A DNA stretch of 64,000 nucleotides from Robiginitomaculum sp. (GCA_015485335.1 WFTT01000093.1:18075-82074), one strand, 5' to 3'; counted from the first letter of the stretch, positions 38,280 to 46,396 are shown. Translations and numbers: made by a program. Notes: generated by a model from the sequence alone, not told the origin.

Positions 38280-39047
38280 ATGGCTGAGAATGTTGGCGTA
38301 AATACTGAGTCCAAGGAAAAAACAGAAGAAGACGGATGGGGCGAAACCATTCGTACAGTTTTTTGGGCCCTGATCATCGCGGCGATTTTGCGCACCCTTT
38401 TGTATCAGCCCTTTACCATCCCATCTGAATCCATGCGCCCACAATTGTTGGTTGGTGATTATCTGATTGCGTCAAAATATGCCTATGGCTACAGCCATTA
38501 CTCACTTCCCTTTAGTCCCAAACTCTTCAAGGGGCGGATTTTTGGCAAAGACCCAAAGCGCGGTGATATTATTGTTTTTAAATGGCCACGGGATAATAAA
38601 ACCAATTATATCAAGCGAGTGATTGGCTTGCCTGGGGATTCAATTCAGGTCAAAAACGGGCGTGTTTTGCTTAATGGCAAATTTCTTTCTAAAGATAGAA
38701 TTGGCGATGAAGCCATAAACGAACACCTTGGGGGCACGCGCGTTGTTACCCGCTATCGGGAAACCATGCCCAATGGGCATAGCTATATTACCTACAATAT
38801 GATCAACGGTGGGCGTTACGATAACACGCCGGTTTACCATGTGCCGCCAAAGCATTATTTTATGATGGGCGATAACCGGGACAACTCGCTAGACAGTCGG
38901 GATTGGGGCTTTGTGCCTGCGGAAAATCTGGTTGGCCGCGGAGAGAGAATCCTAGTCTCGGTGAATGACAAGTTTAGTCTGTTTCGTCCATGGACCTGGT
39001 ATCATTTCAGGCCACGCGTTTTGATCAGCTTGCGGAAAAACAAGTGA
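38280..39047 (+). CDS. lepB: Signal peptidase I, LepB
   Basis: LepB removes signal peptides from exported proteins at the outer face of the inner membrane. One N-terminal membrane helix (residues about 26-42) precedes the catalytic Ser in IPSESMRPQL. The general-base Lys is in YIKRVIGLPGD, and MMGDNRDNSLDSRDWG is box E. At 255 residues it is of normal size. Its stop overlaps the rnc start as GTGA. Confidence 0.97.
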   Translation: MAENVGVNTESKEKTEEDGWGETIRTVFWALIIAAILRTLLYQPFTIPSESMRPQLLVGDYLIASKYAYGYSHYSLPFSPKLFKGRIFGKDPKRGDIIVFKWPRDNKTNYIKRVIGLPGDSIQVKNGRVLLNGKFLSKDRIGDEAINEHLGGTRVVTRYRETMPNGHSYITYNMINGGRYDNTPVYHVPPKHYFMMGDNRDNSLDSRDWGFVPAENLVGRGERILVSVNDKFSLFRPWTWYHFRPRVLISLRKNK

Positions 39048-39736
39048 CTGAACCTACCTCTGATTCAATGGCCGCTTTTGAGCGCCATCTTGGCTATAAA
39101 TTCAAGAACAGGGATCTCTTGCGCCGGGCGTTGACCCATTCCAGTTATGGCGATGGACGCAATATTGTGCGTGATAACGAACGACTGGAATTTCTGGGTG
39201 ACCGGGTACTGGGGTTGTTGGCATCGGCCTTTTTATATGATGCGGACCAACGCTTTGAAGAGGGCGAAATGGCCCCGCGTTTGAACGAACTGGTACGCAA
39301 GGAAACCTGTGCCCGGGCGGCGCGCCGCGCCAAAATTGGGCAGGTTTTATTGCTCTCCAAATCAGAAGAAAAAAGCGGTGGACGCGATAAAACCAAAATA
39401 CTGGGTGACGCCTGCGAGGCCATTTTGGCGGCTCTTTATCTGGATGGTGGTCTGGAGGCAGCAAAGCGGTTTTTCATCACCTTCTGGAAAGGAGAACTGG
39501 AAAATACAGGTGGCGCCAAACAGGATCCCAAAAGCCAAATTCAGGAATGGGCACAAGGCAAAGGCGATGCTCTACCGTTCTATACCTTGCTGGAACGTTC
39601 TGGCCCGGACCATGCCCCTGAGTTTCTGATCGAAGTCAAAGCCGGTGGCCTGAGTGCCCAGGGCAAAGCCCGCAACAAACAGGAAGCCGAGCGCGAGGCC
39701 GCCCGTAATTTATTGAAAATGCGAACAAAAACATGA
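39044..39736 (+). CDS. rnc: Ribonuclease III, Rnc
   Basis: RNase III cleaves double-stranded RNA, including rRNA precursors. The catalytic motif is NERLEFLGDRVLGL, with the second acidic site in LGDACEAILAALYLDGG. A C-terminal dsRNA-binding domain ends in KARNKQEAEREAARNLL. The GTG at 39044 overlaps the lepB stop by four bases and is preferred; an ATG at 39068 would remove eight residues. Product: 230 residues. Gene order lepB-rnc-era-recO is conserved in proteobacteria. Confidence 0.96.
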   Translation: MTEPTSDSMAAFERHLGYKFKNRDLLRRALTHSSYGDGRNIVRDNERLEFLGDRVLGLLASAFLYDADQRFEEGEMAPRLNELVRKETCARAARRAKIGQVLLLSKSEEKSGGRDKTKILGDACEAILAALYLDGGLEAAKRFFITFWKGELENTGGAKQDPKSQIQEWAQGKGDALPFYTLLERSGPDHAPEFLIEVKAGGLSAQGKARNKQEAEREAARNLLKMRTKT

Positions 39737-40683
39737 CTGATACGGCCCAACAACCCCGATGCGGCTTTGCAGCCATTATTGGCGCGCCCAATGCGGGAAA
39801 GTCCACTTTGGTCAACACACTGGTCGGGGCCAAGGTTTCCATCGTTACCCACAAGGTGCAGACCACACGCTTTAATGTGCGCGGTGTTGTAATCGAGGGC
39901 CAGAGCCAGATCATCCTGGTTGACACTCCCGGTATTTTCTCGCCCAAACGGGCTCTGGACCGCGCCATGGTTCAGGCCGCCTGGAATGGCGCCGCCGAGG
40001 CCGATAAAATCATACATTTGATTGACGCCCCGGCCTTTGCCAGGGTTTTGAATGGCAATGAAGCCAAGGCCCAGGATCAGCTGGCTTTCAAGGATGTTGA
40101 GCGCATCATCGAAGGGCTAAAAAAACATAATTTGAAAGCAGACCTGGCGCTGAACAAAATTGATCTGATGCCCAAGGAAGACTTGCTGAAACTGGCAAAA
40201 CACTTTGAAAGTACAGGGTGTTATGGGGATACCTTCATGATCAGTGCCAGCAAGGGCGCGGGTCTGAAGACGCTAAAAGCCTCTTTAGCCACGGCCATGC
40301 CCCCAAGTCCCTGGCATTATCCAGCAGACCAGATCGCCGACTTGCCATCGCGCCTGCTGGCCGCCGAGGTAACCCGTGAAAAACTGATGTTACGGGTTCA
40401 TGAAGAGCTACCCTATGCGGCCAGTGTGGAAACCGAAACCTGGGAAGAGCACCGCAACGGCGCCGTGCGCATCGGCCAGGTGATTTATGTACAGCGCGAA
40501 AGCCAGCGCAAGATCGTTCTTGGCAAAGGCGGTCAGGTGATCAAGGCCATTGGTGCCGCGGCCCGACAGGAATTATCGCAAATGTTTGATCGCAAGGTGC
40601 ATTTGTTCCTGCATGTCAAAGTGCGCGAGAACTGGTCACGGGATCCCGCACACCTTGCTATATTTGGCCTGGAACTGGACTGA
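39733..40683 (+). CDS. era: GTPase Era (16S rRNA maturation)
   Basis: Era is a GTPase that binds the 3' end of 16S rRNA during 30S assembly. G-motifs are GAPNAGKSTLVN, DTPGIFSP and NKIDLMP. The C-terminal KH domain contains RKIVLGKGGQVIKAIG. It has 316 residues. The start overlaps rnc (ATGA) and the stop overlaps recO (TGATG), so RNase III and Era, both needed for rRNA processing, are made together. Confidence 0.97.
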   Translation: MTDTAQQPRCGFAAIIGAPNAGKSTLVNTLVGAKVSIVTHKVQTTRFNVRGVVIEGQSQIILVDTPGIFSPKRALDRAMVQAAWNGAAEADKIIHLIDAPAFARVLNGNEAKAQDQLAFKDVERIIEGLKKHNLKADLALNKIDLMPKEDLLKLAKHFESTGCYGDTFMISASKGAGLKTLKASLATAMPPSPWHYPADQIADLPSRLLAAEVTREKLMLRVHEELPYAASVETETWEEHRNGAVRIGQVIYVQRESQRKIVLGKGGQVIKAIGAAARQELSQMFDRKVHLFLHVKVRENWSRDPAHLAIFGLELD

Positions 40684-41414
40684 TGGAATGGCAAGACCGC
40701 GCCATTGTTTTGATGGTGCGCCCCCATGGTGAAACCAGCGCCATTGTCGAAGTGCTCAGCGCTGATCATGGCCGTCATGCGGGGCTGGTTCGTGGGGCCT
40801 CGGGCAAACGTCTGCGCGGGGTGTTGCAACCCGGCAATGTGTTGGATGTGCACTGGCGGGCCCGCCTGTCAGAACATTTGGGCACCTTCAGTTTTGAAGC
40901 CATAGAGTCGCGCGCCCCGGCGCTTTTTGATGATGCCCTGGCCCTGTCTGGCCTTGGTTCTGCCTGTGCCATGGCCTGTCTGACCCTGCCGGAGCGTGTG
41001 GCACAGCCACGAATTTACCAAGCCTTTGACGTTCTGATTTCGCAAATGCACGATATCAACATATGGCCAGCCCTGTATGTGCGTTGGGAAGCCGGCGTTT
41101 TGCGCGAGCTGGGCTATGGGCTGCAACTGGATCGCTGTGCCGCCACCGGCACCACCGACAATCTTACCCATGTCAGCCCCCGTAGCGGCCAGGCCGTCAG
41201 CACCGAGGCCGCCGAGCCATATCTGGACAAGCTATTGTCTTTGCCTGGCTTTTTACGAAAAAAACCCCTGGCACCCCAAAGCGGTGATGTACGCGCCGGG
41301 CTGGACCTGACCGGCTATTTTCTGGAACGTCGTGTGCTGTGGCCGATCGACAAGGTTTTGCCCGAAGCACGAACCCGAATGATCGAGCGTCTGGACAGGG
41401 CCGGGTATTTATAA
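40683..41414 (+). CDS. recO: DNA repair protein RecO
   Basis: RecO loads RecA on SSB-coated DNA with RecR. The N-terminal OB-fold begins MEWQDRAIVLMVRPHGETS, with GLVRGASGKRLRGVLQPGN following, both standard for alphaproteobacterial RecO. The product is 243 residues. It is the last gene of the long rpoZ-to-recO run and is followed directly by a perfect hairpin. Confidence 0.94.
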   Translation: MEWQDRAIVLMVRPHGETSAIVEVLSADHGRHAGLVRGASGKRLRGVLQPGNVLDVHWRARLSEHLGTFSFEAIESRAPALFDDALALSGLGSACAMACLTLPERVAQPRIYQAFDVLISQMHDINIWPALYVRWEAGVLRELGYGLQLDRCAATGTTDNLTHVSPRSGQAVSTEAAEPYLDKLLSLPGFLRKKPLAPQSGDVRAGLDLTGYFLERRVLWPIDKVLPEARTRMIERLDRAGYL

Positions 41415-41432
41415 GAGGTGATTTTCACCTCT
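41414..41432 (+). other. Perfect hairpin right after the recO stop
   Basis: AGAGGTGA and TCACCTCT form an 8-bp perfect stem with a TTT loop, starting in the last base of the recO stop codon. No run of T follows, so it is not a classic intrinsic terminator. It may protect the 3' end of the operon mRNA or pause RNA polymerase. Confidence 0.55.
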
Positions 41433-41490
41433 GGACCTTGGCCGCCGGAAGCGCCATAGTCGCCACCAGATATGTGAGGCGAATCTGATC

Positions 41491-41913
41491 ATGCTACTCT
41501 TCATTAAAAGACTGTTTGCCTGGTGGGATGGGGCAACCCTTGGCACCTTGTTCACCATCTTCAAGCATGGCGTCAAAGTCGGCGAAGACGATTTTGGCAA
41601 TGTGTATTACGAAGAAAAGAAACCCGGCATTTATAACCAAAAGCGCCGTTGGGTTATCTATAAAGGCTATGCCGATGCGTCGCGTGTGCCGACCGAATGG
41701 CATGGCTGGTTGCATCATACTTTTGAAAACCCTCCCACCATATCCCCGCTGGCCCGTAAGGACTGGGAAAAGGATCATCAGCCCAATCTGACTGGTACGA
41801 TTTATGCCTGGCACCCCCAGGGATCGCTCGCCAAAGGCGGTCACCGTCCCCATGCCACCGGTGATTATGAGGCCTGGACACCGGCCAGTGCACAGGATGG
41901 AGCCAATTCCTGA
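41491..41913 (+). CDS. NDUFA12-family accessory subunit of NADH:ubiquinone oxidoreductase
   Basis: The 140-residue protein is the bacterial homologue of the mitochondrial complex I subunit NDUFA12 (B17.2). Typical are GTLFTIFKHGVKVGEDDFGN, RRWVIYKGYADASRVPTEWH and GWLHHTFENPP. In mitochondria and alphaproteobacteria it binds the matrix arm of complex I. It stands away from any nuo genes, as is usual, and overlaps mlaD by TGATG. Confidence 0.95.
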   Translation: MLLFIKRLFAWWDGATLGTLFTIFKHGVKVGEDDFGNVYYEEKKPGIYNQKRRWVIYKGYADASRVPTEWHGWLHHTFENPPTISPLARKDWEKDHQPNLTGTIYAWHPQGSLAKGGHRPHATGDYEAWTPASAQDGANS

Positions 41914-42380
41914 TGCGTGATCAACTTGTTGAAACGCTGGTTGGCCTGATGGTTCTGATTACGGCCGGTTTGTTTGTGGTCTACGCCATGCAAACGGTAG
42001 GCGAAGGGCAAAACCGCAATGATTATACACTGACGGCCAAATTCGGCTCGATTGGTGGCGTCAACACCGGTTCAGACGTACGCATGGCCGGCGTCAAGGT
42101 TGGCGTTATCAGCGACATTTCCCTGGACACCAAAACCTTTGATGCCCGGGTGGATATGAGTATCCATGCCGGTATTCCAGTGCCCGAAGATTCCGTCGCC
42201 CGCATCACCACCGATGGTTTGTTAGGGTCTGCCTATATCTCCATTGATCCGGGGGCCGAAGAATCCCTCTTATCTGCCGGTGATGAGTTCGATTTTACGC
42301 AAGGTGCAGTGGACTTATTGACCCTTCTGGGGCAGTTTGCTGGAAAGTCATCAACTGACCCTGCCCAATCGACGCCATAA
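41913..42380 (+). CDS. mlaD: MlaD-type MCE-domain lipid transport protein
   Basis: One N-terminal membrane helix (residues 8-26) and one MCE domain (about 35-115) make up this 155-residue protein. NDYTLTAKFGSIGGVNTGSDVRMAGVKVG is the first half of the domain, and TTDGLLGSAYISIDPGAE the second. MlaD forms a hexameric ring on the MlaFEDB complex that moves phospholipids between the inner and outer membrane. No mlaE, mlaF or mlaB is adjacent. The NDUFA12-mlaD-DUF2155 order recurs in alphaproteobacteria. Confidence 0.92.
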   Translation: MRDQLVETLVGLMVLITAGLFVVYAMQTVGEGQNRNDYTLTAKFGSIGGVNTGSDVRMAGVKVGVISDISLDTKTFDARVDMSIHAGIPVPEDSVARITTDGLLGSAYISIDPGAEESLLSAGDEFDFTQGAVDLLTLLGQFAGKSSTDPAQSTP

Positions 42381-42396
42381 TCACGTCACATAGTAT

Positions 42397-42825
42397 ATGA
42401 TAAATAGGCTTATGCGCATTATTCTGTTCACGCTTTTTGCCTGCTTCTTTATGTCTGCTGCCCAGGCTCAGGATGCACAACCCAAATCCGATCGGGATTT
42501 GCTGTCTTCGCGTGCCGGCACCATTGCGGTGTTGCGCGGTCTGGACAAAATCAGCGCCGAAACCCGCGATTTCGAAGCTCCCATCAATACCACCGTACAG
42601 TTCGGCACCCTTAGCATTACCGTAAACTATTGCCGCAAAACCCCGCCCGAAGAAAAACCCGAAGTGTATGTCTTTATGAATATCAAAGACCGCCGCACTG
42701 ATGGTTCCGGTCAGGAAACCGAAGGCGAAGAGATTTTCTCCGGCTGGATGTTTGCTTCCAACCCGGCTCTGAACGCCCTCGAACACCCGATTTATGATGT
42801 CTGGGTACTTGACTGCAAAGGTTGA
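42397..42825 (+). CDS. DUF2155 periplasmic protein
   Basis: A signal peptide ending AAQAQ leads a small secreted protein of 142 residues in all. The DUF2155 signature is clear: FGTLSITVNYCRKTPPEEKPE in mid-protein and SGWMFASNPALNALEHP with YDVWVLDC at the end. The two cysteines are conserved and may form a disulfide. Function is not known to me. The ATG at 42397 gives a slightly long signal; one at 42412 is an alternative. It faces aat tail to tail across the repeat-rich 594-bp gap. Confidence 0.88.
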   Translation: MINRLMRIILFTLFACFFMSAAQAQDAQPKSDRDLLSSRAGTIAVLRGLDKISAETRDFEAPINTTVQFGTLSITVNYCRKTPPEEKPEVYVFMNIKDRRTDGSGQETEGEEIFSGWMFASNPALNALEHPIYDVWVLDCKG

Positions 42826-42945
42826 TACAGGGCCTGAAACCTTTGGGTTTTATTGTTTTCGCCACACCTATAACTTTCTCTAAATTTAGTATTCTACCGC
42901 CAATGCACAGGGCGGGGATATCTCAGACTTATCCATGATTTACCG

Positions 42946-43048
42946 AGGGGTAGTGAGGGGTAAAAAGGGGTAGATGAGGGACATTTCAGGGTTGTTATTG
43001 CATCCTTTAGGGGCCGATAAGGGGTAAAGATGGGCGTGATGAGGGGTA
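42946..43048. repeat. G-tract direct repeats (AGGGGTA units) with a canonical G-quadruplex pattern
   Basis: The heptamer AGGGGTA occurs five times, at 42946, 42956, 42966, 43020 and 43042, all on the plus strand. The first three are spaced by exactly 10 bp. Runs of 4, 4, 4 and 3 guanines from 42947 to 42980 are split by loops of 6, 6 and 7 nt, which fits the G3+N1-7 rule for a folded quadruplex. The array lies about 120 bp beyond the DUF2155 stop, so it would be in the 3' part of that transcript. Confidence 0.75.
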
Positions 43049-43104
43049 AGGGCTGCCCCTTATTGACCCTTGGGGTTTTCTATGTGGGGGATAATGTCTT
43101 TGCC

Positions 43105-43146
43105 TCTCCATCCTCGTCTTGCTCCGGCTTGATCGGAGGATCCATT
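43105..43146. repeat. Dispersed palindromic repeat, copy 1 (degenerate)
   Basis: The stretch has the pattern CCATCCTCG...GGAGGATCCATT seen in dispersed intergenic repeats of many alphaproteobacteria. The inner stem is CTCCG (43122-43126) with CGGAG (43134-43138). It is imperfect compared with copies 3 and 4. It lies in inverted orientation to copy 2. Confidence 0.6.
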
Positions 43147-43174
43147 TCAATGCCTGTGTGTGTTGACCTTCCCT

Positions 43175-43205
43175 GTGGATCCCAGCTCGGGGGCCGGGAT
43201 GACGC
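43175..43205. repeat. Dispersed palindromic repeat, copy 2
   Basis: The sequence reads GTGGATCCCAG, a spacer, then GCCGGGATGACG. ATCCC (43179-43183) pairs with GGGAT (43196-43200). The pattern GGATCCC...GGGATGACG is a familiar intergenic repeat in alphaproteobacterial genomes. Its reverse complement resembles copy 1, so copies 1 and 2 form an inverted pair. Confidence 0.65.
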
Positions 43206-43281
43206 GGTTGGATTTGGGGGCGGGATAGCACAACCTTATCCAACAGCAGCGTTGTTGGGGTATGATGTTTGCACTGTCCCC

Positions 43282-43312
43282 TGTCATTGCCGGGCCTGTG
43301 CCGGCAATCCAG
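43282..43312. repeat. Dispersed palindromic repeat, copy 3
   Basis: The unit reads TGTCATTGCCGG, a short loop, then CCGGCAATCCAG. ATTGCCGG (43286-43293) and CCGGCAAT (43301-43308) form a perfect 8-bp stem. It is the inverted partner of copy 4, which starts 18 bp further on. Confidence 0.75.
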
Positions 43313-43330
43313 AGTAGTTTTGAAACTTAA

Positions 43331-43361
43331 CTGGATTACCCGGATAAACCGGGTAATGACA
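43331..43361. repeat. Dispersed palindromic repeat, copy 4 (inverted partner of copy 3)
   Basis: The unit reads CTGGATTACCCGG, a short loop, then CCGGGTAATGACA. ATTACCCGG (43335-43343) and CCGGGTAAT (43349-43357) form a perfect 9-bp stem. Its reverse complement matches copy 3 over most of 31 bp. Together the two could fold into one long hairpin or two small ones. Confidence 0.75.
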
Positions 43362-43379
43362 AAAGAGGAAAACAGCCCC

Positions 43380-43410
43380 CCTCATCCTGAGCCTGTCGAA
43401 GGATGGGTAT
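43380..43410. repeat. Dispersed palindromic repeat, copy 5 (CTCATCCTGAG family)
   Basis: The unit contains CTCATCCTGAGCCTGTCGA and ends AGGATGGGTAT. CATCC (43383-43387) pairs with GGATG (43401-43405). This type is among the commonest intergenic repeats in alphaproteobacteria. It ends about 10 bp before the stop of aat and could serve in the 3' end of the aat mRNA. Confidence 0.7.
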
Positions 43411-43419
43411 CCGCAACCC

Positions 43420-44070
43420 CTATCGCGCCTCCAGAATATCCAGGGCCATTTTACCTGAAATGGTCACCGGAAGGGTGGTAAAATCCCCTTTAACTACCAG
43501 GGCTTGTTGCAAGCGTTTATGGTATTCTTGGCGGGGAATTTCCTGTGCACCAAACTGGGCAAGATGATCGGTAATAAATTGGGTGTCCAGCAAGGTAAAT
43601 CCCCCATGCAACAGTCTGGCCACCAGGTGAACCAGTGCGATTTTGGAGGCATCACGCTCTGTGGAAAACATGCTCTCGCCAAAAAAGGCACCGCCCAGAT
43701 GTACCCCATAAAGACCGCCTACCAGCTTGTCATCCAGCCAGCATTCCACCGAATGGGCTGCGCCCTGGGAAAAAAGCGCGCAGTAAAGATATTCAATGCC
43801 ATGACTGATCCACGTACTTTCCCGCATCGGCGCCGGGGCGGCACAGGCTGTGACCACACCGCCAAAGGCGGTATCGACGCGTACCTCGTAAATATCCTGA
43901 CGTACAGTCCGGCGCAGGCGTCGGGGGACATGCAGGGTTGGCAAAGGCAGAATGCCCCGCATGGGCGGGTCAACAATGACGGCGCGTGTATCTTCGCGGC
44001 CATCGGCCATGGGAAACAGGCCCCGGGCATAGAGATCAAGGAGTTCGTCTGGTCCTAATTCTCCCGGCAC
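43420..44070 (-). CDS. aat: Leucyl/phenylalanyl-tRNA--protein transferase, Aat
   Basis: Aat adds Leu or Phe to proteins that start with Lys or Arg, creating primary N-degrons for ClpS-ClpAP. LLDLYARGLFPMAD at the N-terminus and RESTWISHGIEYLYCALFSQ, GGLYGVHLGGAFFGESMFS and LLDTQFITDHLAQFGAQEI are all family signatures. It has 216 residues. The GTG at 44070 lies 3 bp after the accC stop and has a weak ribosome binding site. It is the last gene of aroQ-accB-accC-aat. Confidence 0.95.
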   Translation of the reverse strand: MPGELGPDELLDLYARGLFPMADGREDTRAVIVDPPMRGILPLPTLHVPRRLRRTVRQDIYEVRVDTAFGGVVTACAAPAPMRESTWISHGIEYLYCALFSQGAAHSVECWLDDKLVGGLYGVHLGGAFFGESMFSTERDASKIALVHLVARLLHGGFTLLDTQFITDHLAQFGAQEIPRQEYHKRLQQALVVKGDFTTLPVTISGKMALDILEAR

Positions 44071-44073
44071 ACC

Positions 44074-45420
44074 TTACCCGTCATGCTTGGCCAGCCATTC
44101 TTCCAGCCAGTGAATATGATAATCGCCTTTTTGGAAGTCTTCATTTTTCAGAAGATCCTGAAACAACGGCAAGGTGGTTTCAATGCCGGTCACCACCAAT
44201 TCATCCAGCGAGCGTGATAGCCGGCGCAGGGCATCTTCGCGACACGCGCCATGGACAATCAGCTTGCCAATCAGGCTGTCATAATAGGGCGGGATGGAAT
44301 ACCCCGAATAAACCGCTGAATCGAGGCGCACACCCAGACCACCCGGGGGGTGAAACTCGCGCACTTTGCCAGGTGAAGGCACAAAGGTGCGTGGATGTTC
44401 GGCATTGATGCGACATTCAATGGCACAGCCGCTAAAGCGTACATCCTCTTGCGTAAAGGATAGCGGCTCGCCCGCCGCAATGGCGATTTGTTCGCGCACC
44501 AGATCTACACTGGTCACCATTTCGGTTACCGGATGCTCCACCTGTAGGCGGGTGTTCATTTCAATAAAAAAGAACTCACCATTTTCGTACAAAAACTCAA
44601 TGGTGCCGACACCAAGATAGCCAATGCGTTTGATGGCGGTGCTGACAATGGTGCCAATCTCTTCGCGCTGTGCCTGGTTCAGGGCGGGCGAGGGGGCCTC
44701 TTCCAGTACTTTCTGGTTGCGCCGTTGCAGTGAACAATCCCGTTCGCCCAAATGCACTACATTGCCATGGCTGTCGGCAACCACCTGCACTTCGATATGG
44801 CGGGGTTGTTCCAGATAACGTTCCAGATACACCGTACCGTCGCCAAAGGCGGCGGCGGCCTCGGCACGGGCAGTTTGCACCGCCTGTATCAGCTCGTTTT
44901 CTTCGCGGGCCAGCTTCATGCCCCGACCACCGCCACCGGAGGCGGCTTTAACCAGCAGGGGAAAGCCCACTTCGCGGGCAATGGCGATGGCATCTTCGGG
45001 CTCGCTGATCTCGCCTTCTGAACCCGGTACCACCGGTATGCCGGCTTCCTTGACGGCGGCCTTGGCGGTGATCTTGTCGCCCATCAGGCGGATGTGTGCC
45101 GGCGAAGGGCCGATAAAGGTCAAATCATGGGATTGGACAATTTCGGCAAAACGGGCGTTTTCCGACAAAAATCCATAGCCCGGATGCACCGCATCGGCTC
45201 CGGTGATTTCCGCCGCTGCCATAATGGATGGCACATTCAGATAACTTTGTGCCGGGGCAGGTGGGCCAATACACACGCTTTCGTCTGCCAGCAATACATG
45301 CTTGGCATCCCGGTCTGCGGTGGAATGCACGGCCACGGTGGCAATGCCCATTTCATGGCAGGCGCGATGAATACGTAGGGCAATTTCGCCGCGATTGGCG
45401 ATAAGAACTTTTTCGAACAC
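44074..45420 (-). CDS. accC: Acetyl-CoA carboxylase, biotin carboxylase subunit AccC
   Basis: AccC carboxylates the biotin of AccB with ATP and bicarbonate, the first half of malonyl-CoA formation. The N-terminal FEKVLIANRGEIALRI, HPGYGFLSENARFA, the ATP-grasp glycine loop ASGGGGRGMK and FIEMNTRLQVEHPVTE are all present. It has 448 residues. It starts with GTG immediately after the accB stop codon, so the two subunits are coupled. Confidence 0.97.
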   Translation of the reverse strand: MFEKVLIANRGEIALRIHRACHEMGIATVAVHSTADRDAKHVLLADESVCIGPPAPAQSYLNVPSIMAAAEITGADAVHPGYGFLSENARFAEIVQSHDLTFIGPSPAHIRLMGDKITAKAAVKEAGIPVVPGSEGEISEPEDAIAIAREVGFPLLVKAASGGGGRGMKLAREENELIQAVQTARAEAAAAFGDGTVYLERYLEQPRHIEVQVVADSHGNVVHLGERDCSLQRRNQKVLEEAPSPALNQAQREEIGTIVSTAIKRIGYLGVGTIEFLYENGEFFFIEMNTRLQVEHPVTEMVTSVDLVREQIAIAAGEPLSFTQEDVRFSGCAIECRINAEHPRTFVPSPGKVREFHPPGGLGVRLDSAVYSGYSIPPYYDSLIGKLIVHGACREDALRRLSRSLDELVVTGIETTLPLFQDLLKNEDFQKGDYHIHWLEEWLAKHDG

Positions 45421-45927
45421 TTAAGCGATCACCAACAGGGTTTCATCAAACTCGATCGGTGCTCCATCATCAACCAGGATTTCTATGATTTTGCCCGATT
45501 GCGGGGCCAAAATGGGATTAAACGTCTTCATGGCTTCGATCAGTAATAAGGTATCGCCCTCATTGACGGTATCACCAACCTTGACAAAGGGGGTCGCCCC
45601 GGGTTCGGGGGCCAGATAGGCGGTGCCAACCATGGGCGCGCGTACCGCCCCCGGATGGACCGAGAAATCAACGGCGGCTTCGGGTGCCGGGGTTTCCGGG
45701 GCCATGGTGGCGGGGGCCGATTTGGTTTCCACCGGAGGTGCCGCGGCGGGCAAGGCCGCATGGACCATTTGCGCGGCCATTTGACGGCTGACGCGCAGTT
45801 TCAGACCACCGCGCTCCACTTCGATTTCGCTCAAATCTGTATCGCGCAAAATATCCGCCAATTCGCGGATCAGTGCCAGATCGCCTTTGCCCAGGGCGCG
45901 TGCGCCTGCTTTTGTGCCTGCTGCCAT
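45421..45927 (-). CDS. accB: Acetyl-CoA carboxylase, biotin carboxyl carrier protein AccB
   Basis: AccB carries biotin on the Lys of LLIEAMKTFNPI near the C-terminus. The N-terminal helical part (KGDLALIRELADILRDTDLS) binds AccC. An Ala/Pro-rich linker (about residues 58-92) joins it to the biotinyl domain, which starts VRAPMVGTAYLAPEPG. The length is 168 residues. GGAA about 8 nt before the ATG supports the start. Confidence 0.96.
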   Translation of the reverse strand: MAAGTKAGARALGKGDLALIRELADILRDTDLSEIEVERGGLKLRVSRQMAAQMVHAALPAAAPPVETKSAPATMAPETPAPEAAVDFSVHPGAVRAPMVGTAYLAPEPGATPFVKVGDTVNEGDTLLLIEAMKTFNPILAPQSGKIIEILVDDGAPIEFDETLLVIA

Positions 45928-45955
45928 AATGAGTTTCCGGTTGTTATTGTGTTGA

Positions 45956-46396
45956 TCAGGTTTTAACGAGCCTTATCGCCGCTGTCACGGCCATGTCATA
46001 CCCCATTGCACCAAAACCGCATATACTGGCAGTGGCCGCCGGGGCCACATAATTGGTGCGGCGAAAATCTTCGCGGGCTGCCGGGTTGGATAAATGCAGT
46101 TCGATCACCGGCACACTGACCAGACGCAAGGCGTCGTGCAGCGCCACCGAAGTGTGTGTATACGCCCCGGCATTGATGATCAGGGCGCCGGCGTGATCGG
46201 CGGCCTCCTGCACATGGTCCACCAGCGTGCCTTCGGCATTGGTTTGGCGAAACACCAGATCCAACCCGCCGTCTCTGGCCAGTTCGGCGCAAGCCTTTTC
46301 AATATCGCCCAGGGTCTTCGTGCCATAAACGTCTGGTTCGCGGGTGCCCAGCCGATTGAGGTTCGGGCCATTGAGTATGTATAGCGTTTTGCTCAT
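45956..46396 (-). CDS. aroQ: Type II 3-dehydroquinate dehydratase, AroQ
   Basis: AroQ dehydrates 3-dehydroquinate in the shikimate route. LYILNGPNLNRLGTREPDVYG is the N-terminal signature and holds the catalytic Arg and Tyr. FRQTNAEGTLVD and INAGAYTHTSVAL follow. The later substrate loop (FRRTNYVAPAA) differs from the common FRHxSYVSPVA but keeps the Arg. The ATG at 46396 gives 146 residues; an in-frame extension to 46471 is not supported. It heads the aroQ-accB-accC-aat unit, 28 bp before accB. Confidence 0.93.
   Translation of the reverse strand: MSKTLYILNGPNLNRLGTREPDVYGTKTLGDIEKACAELARDGGLDLVFRQTNAEGTLVDHVQEAADHAGALIINAGAYTHTSVALHDALRLVSVPVIELHLSNPAAREDFRRTNYVAPAATASICGFGAMGYDMAVTAAIRLVKT

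Noticed and set aside
42826..43419. A CRISPR array in the repeat-rich gap.
   Set aside because: The repeats are short palindromes of several types and G-tracts without constant unit length or unique spacers, and no cas gene is present.
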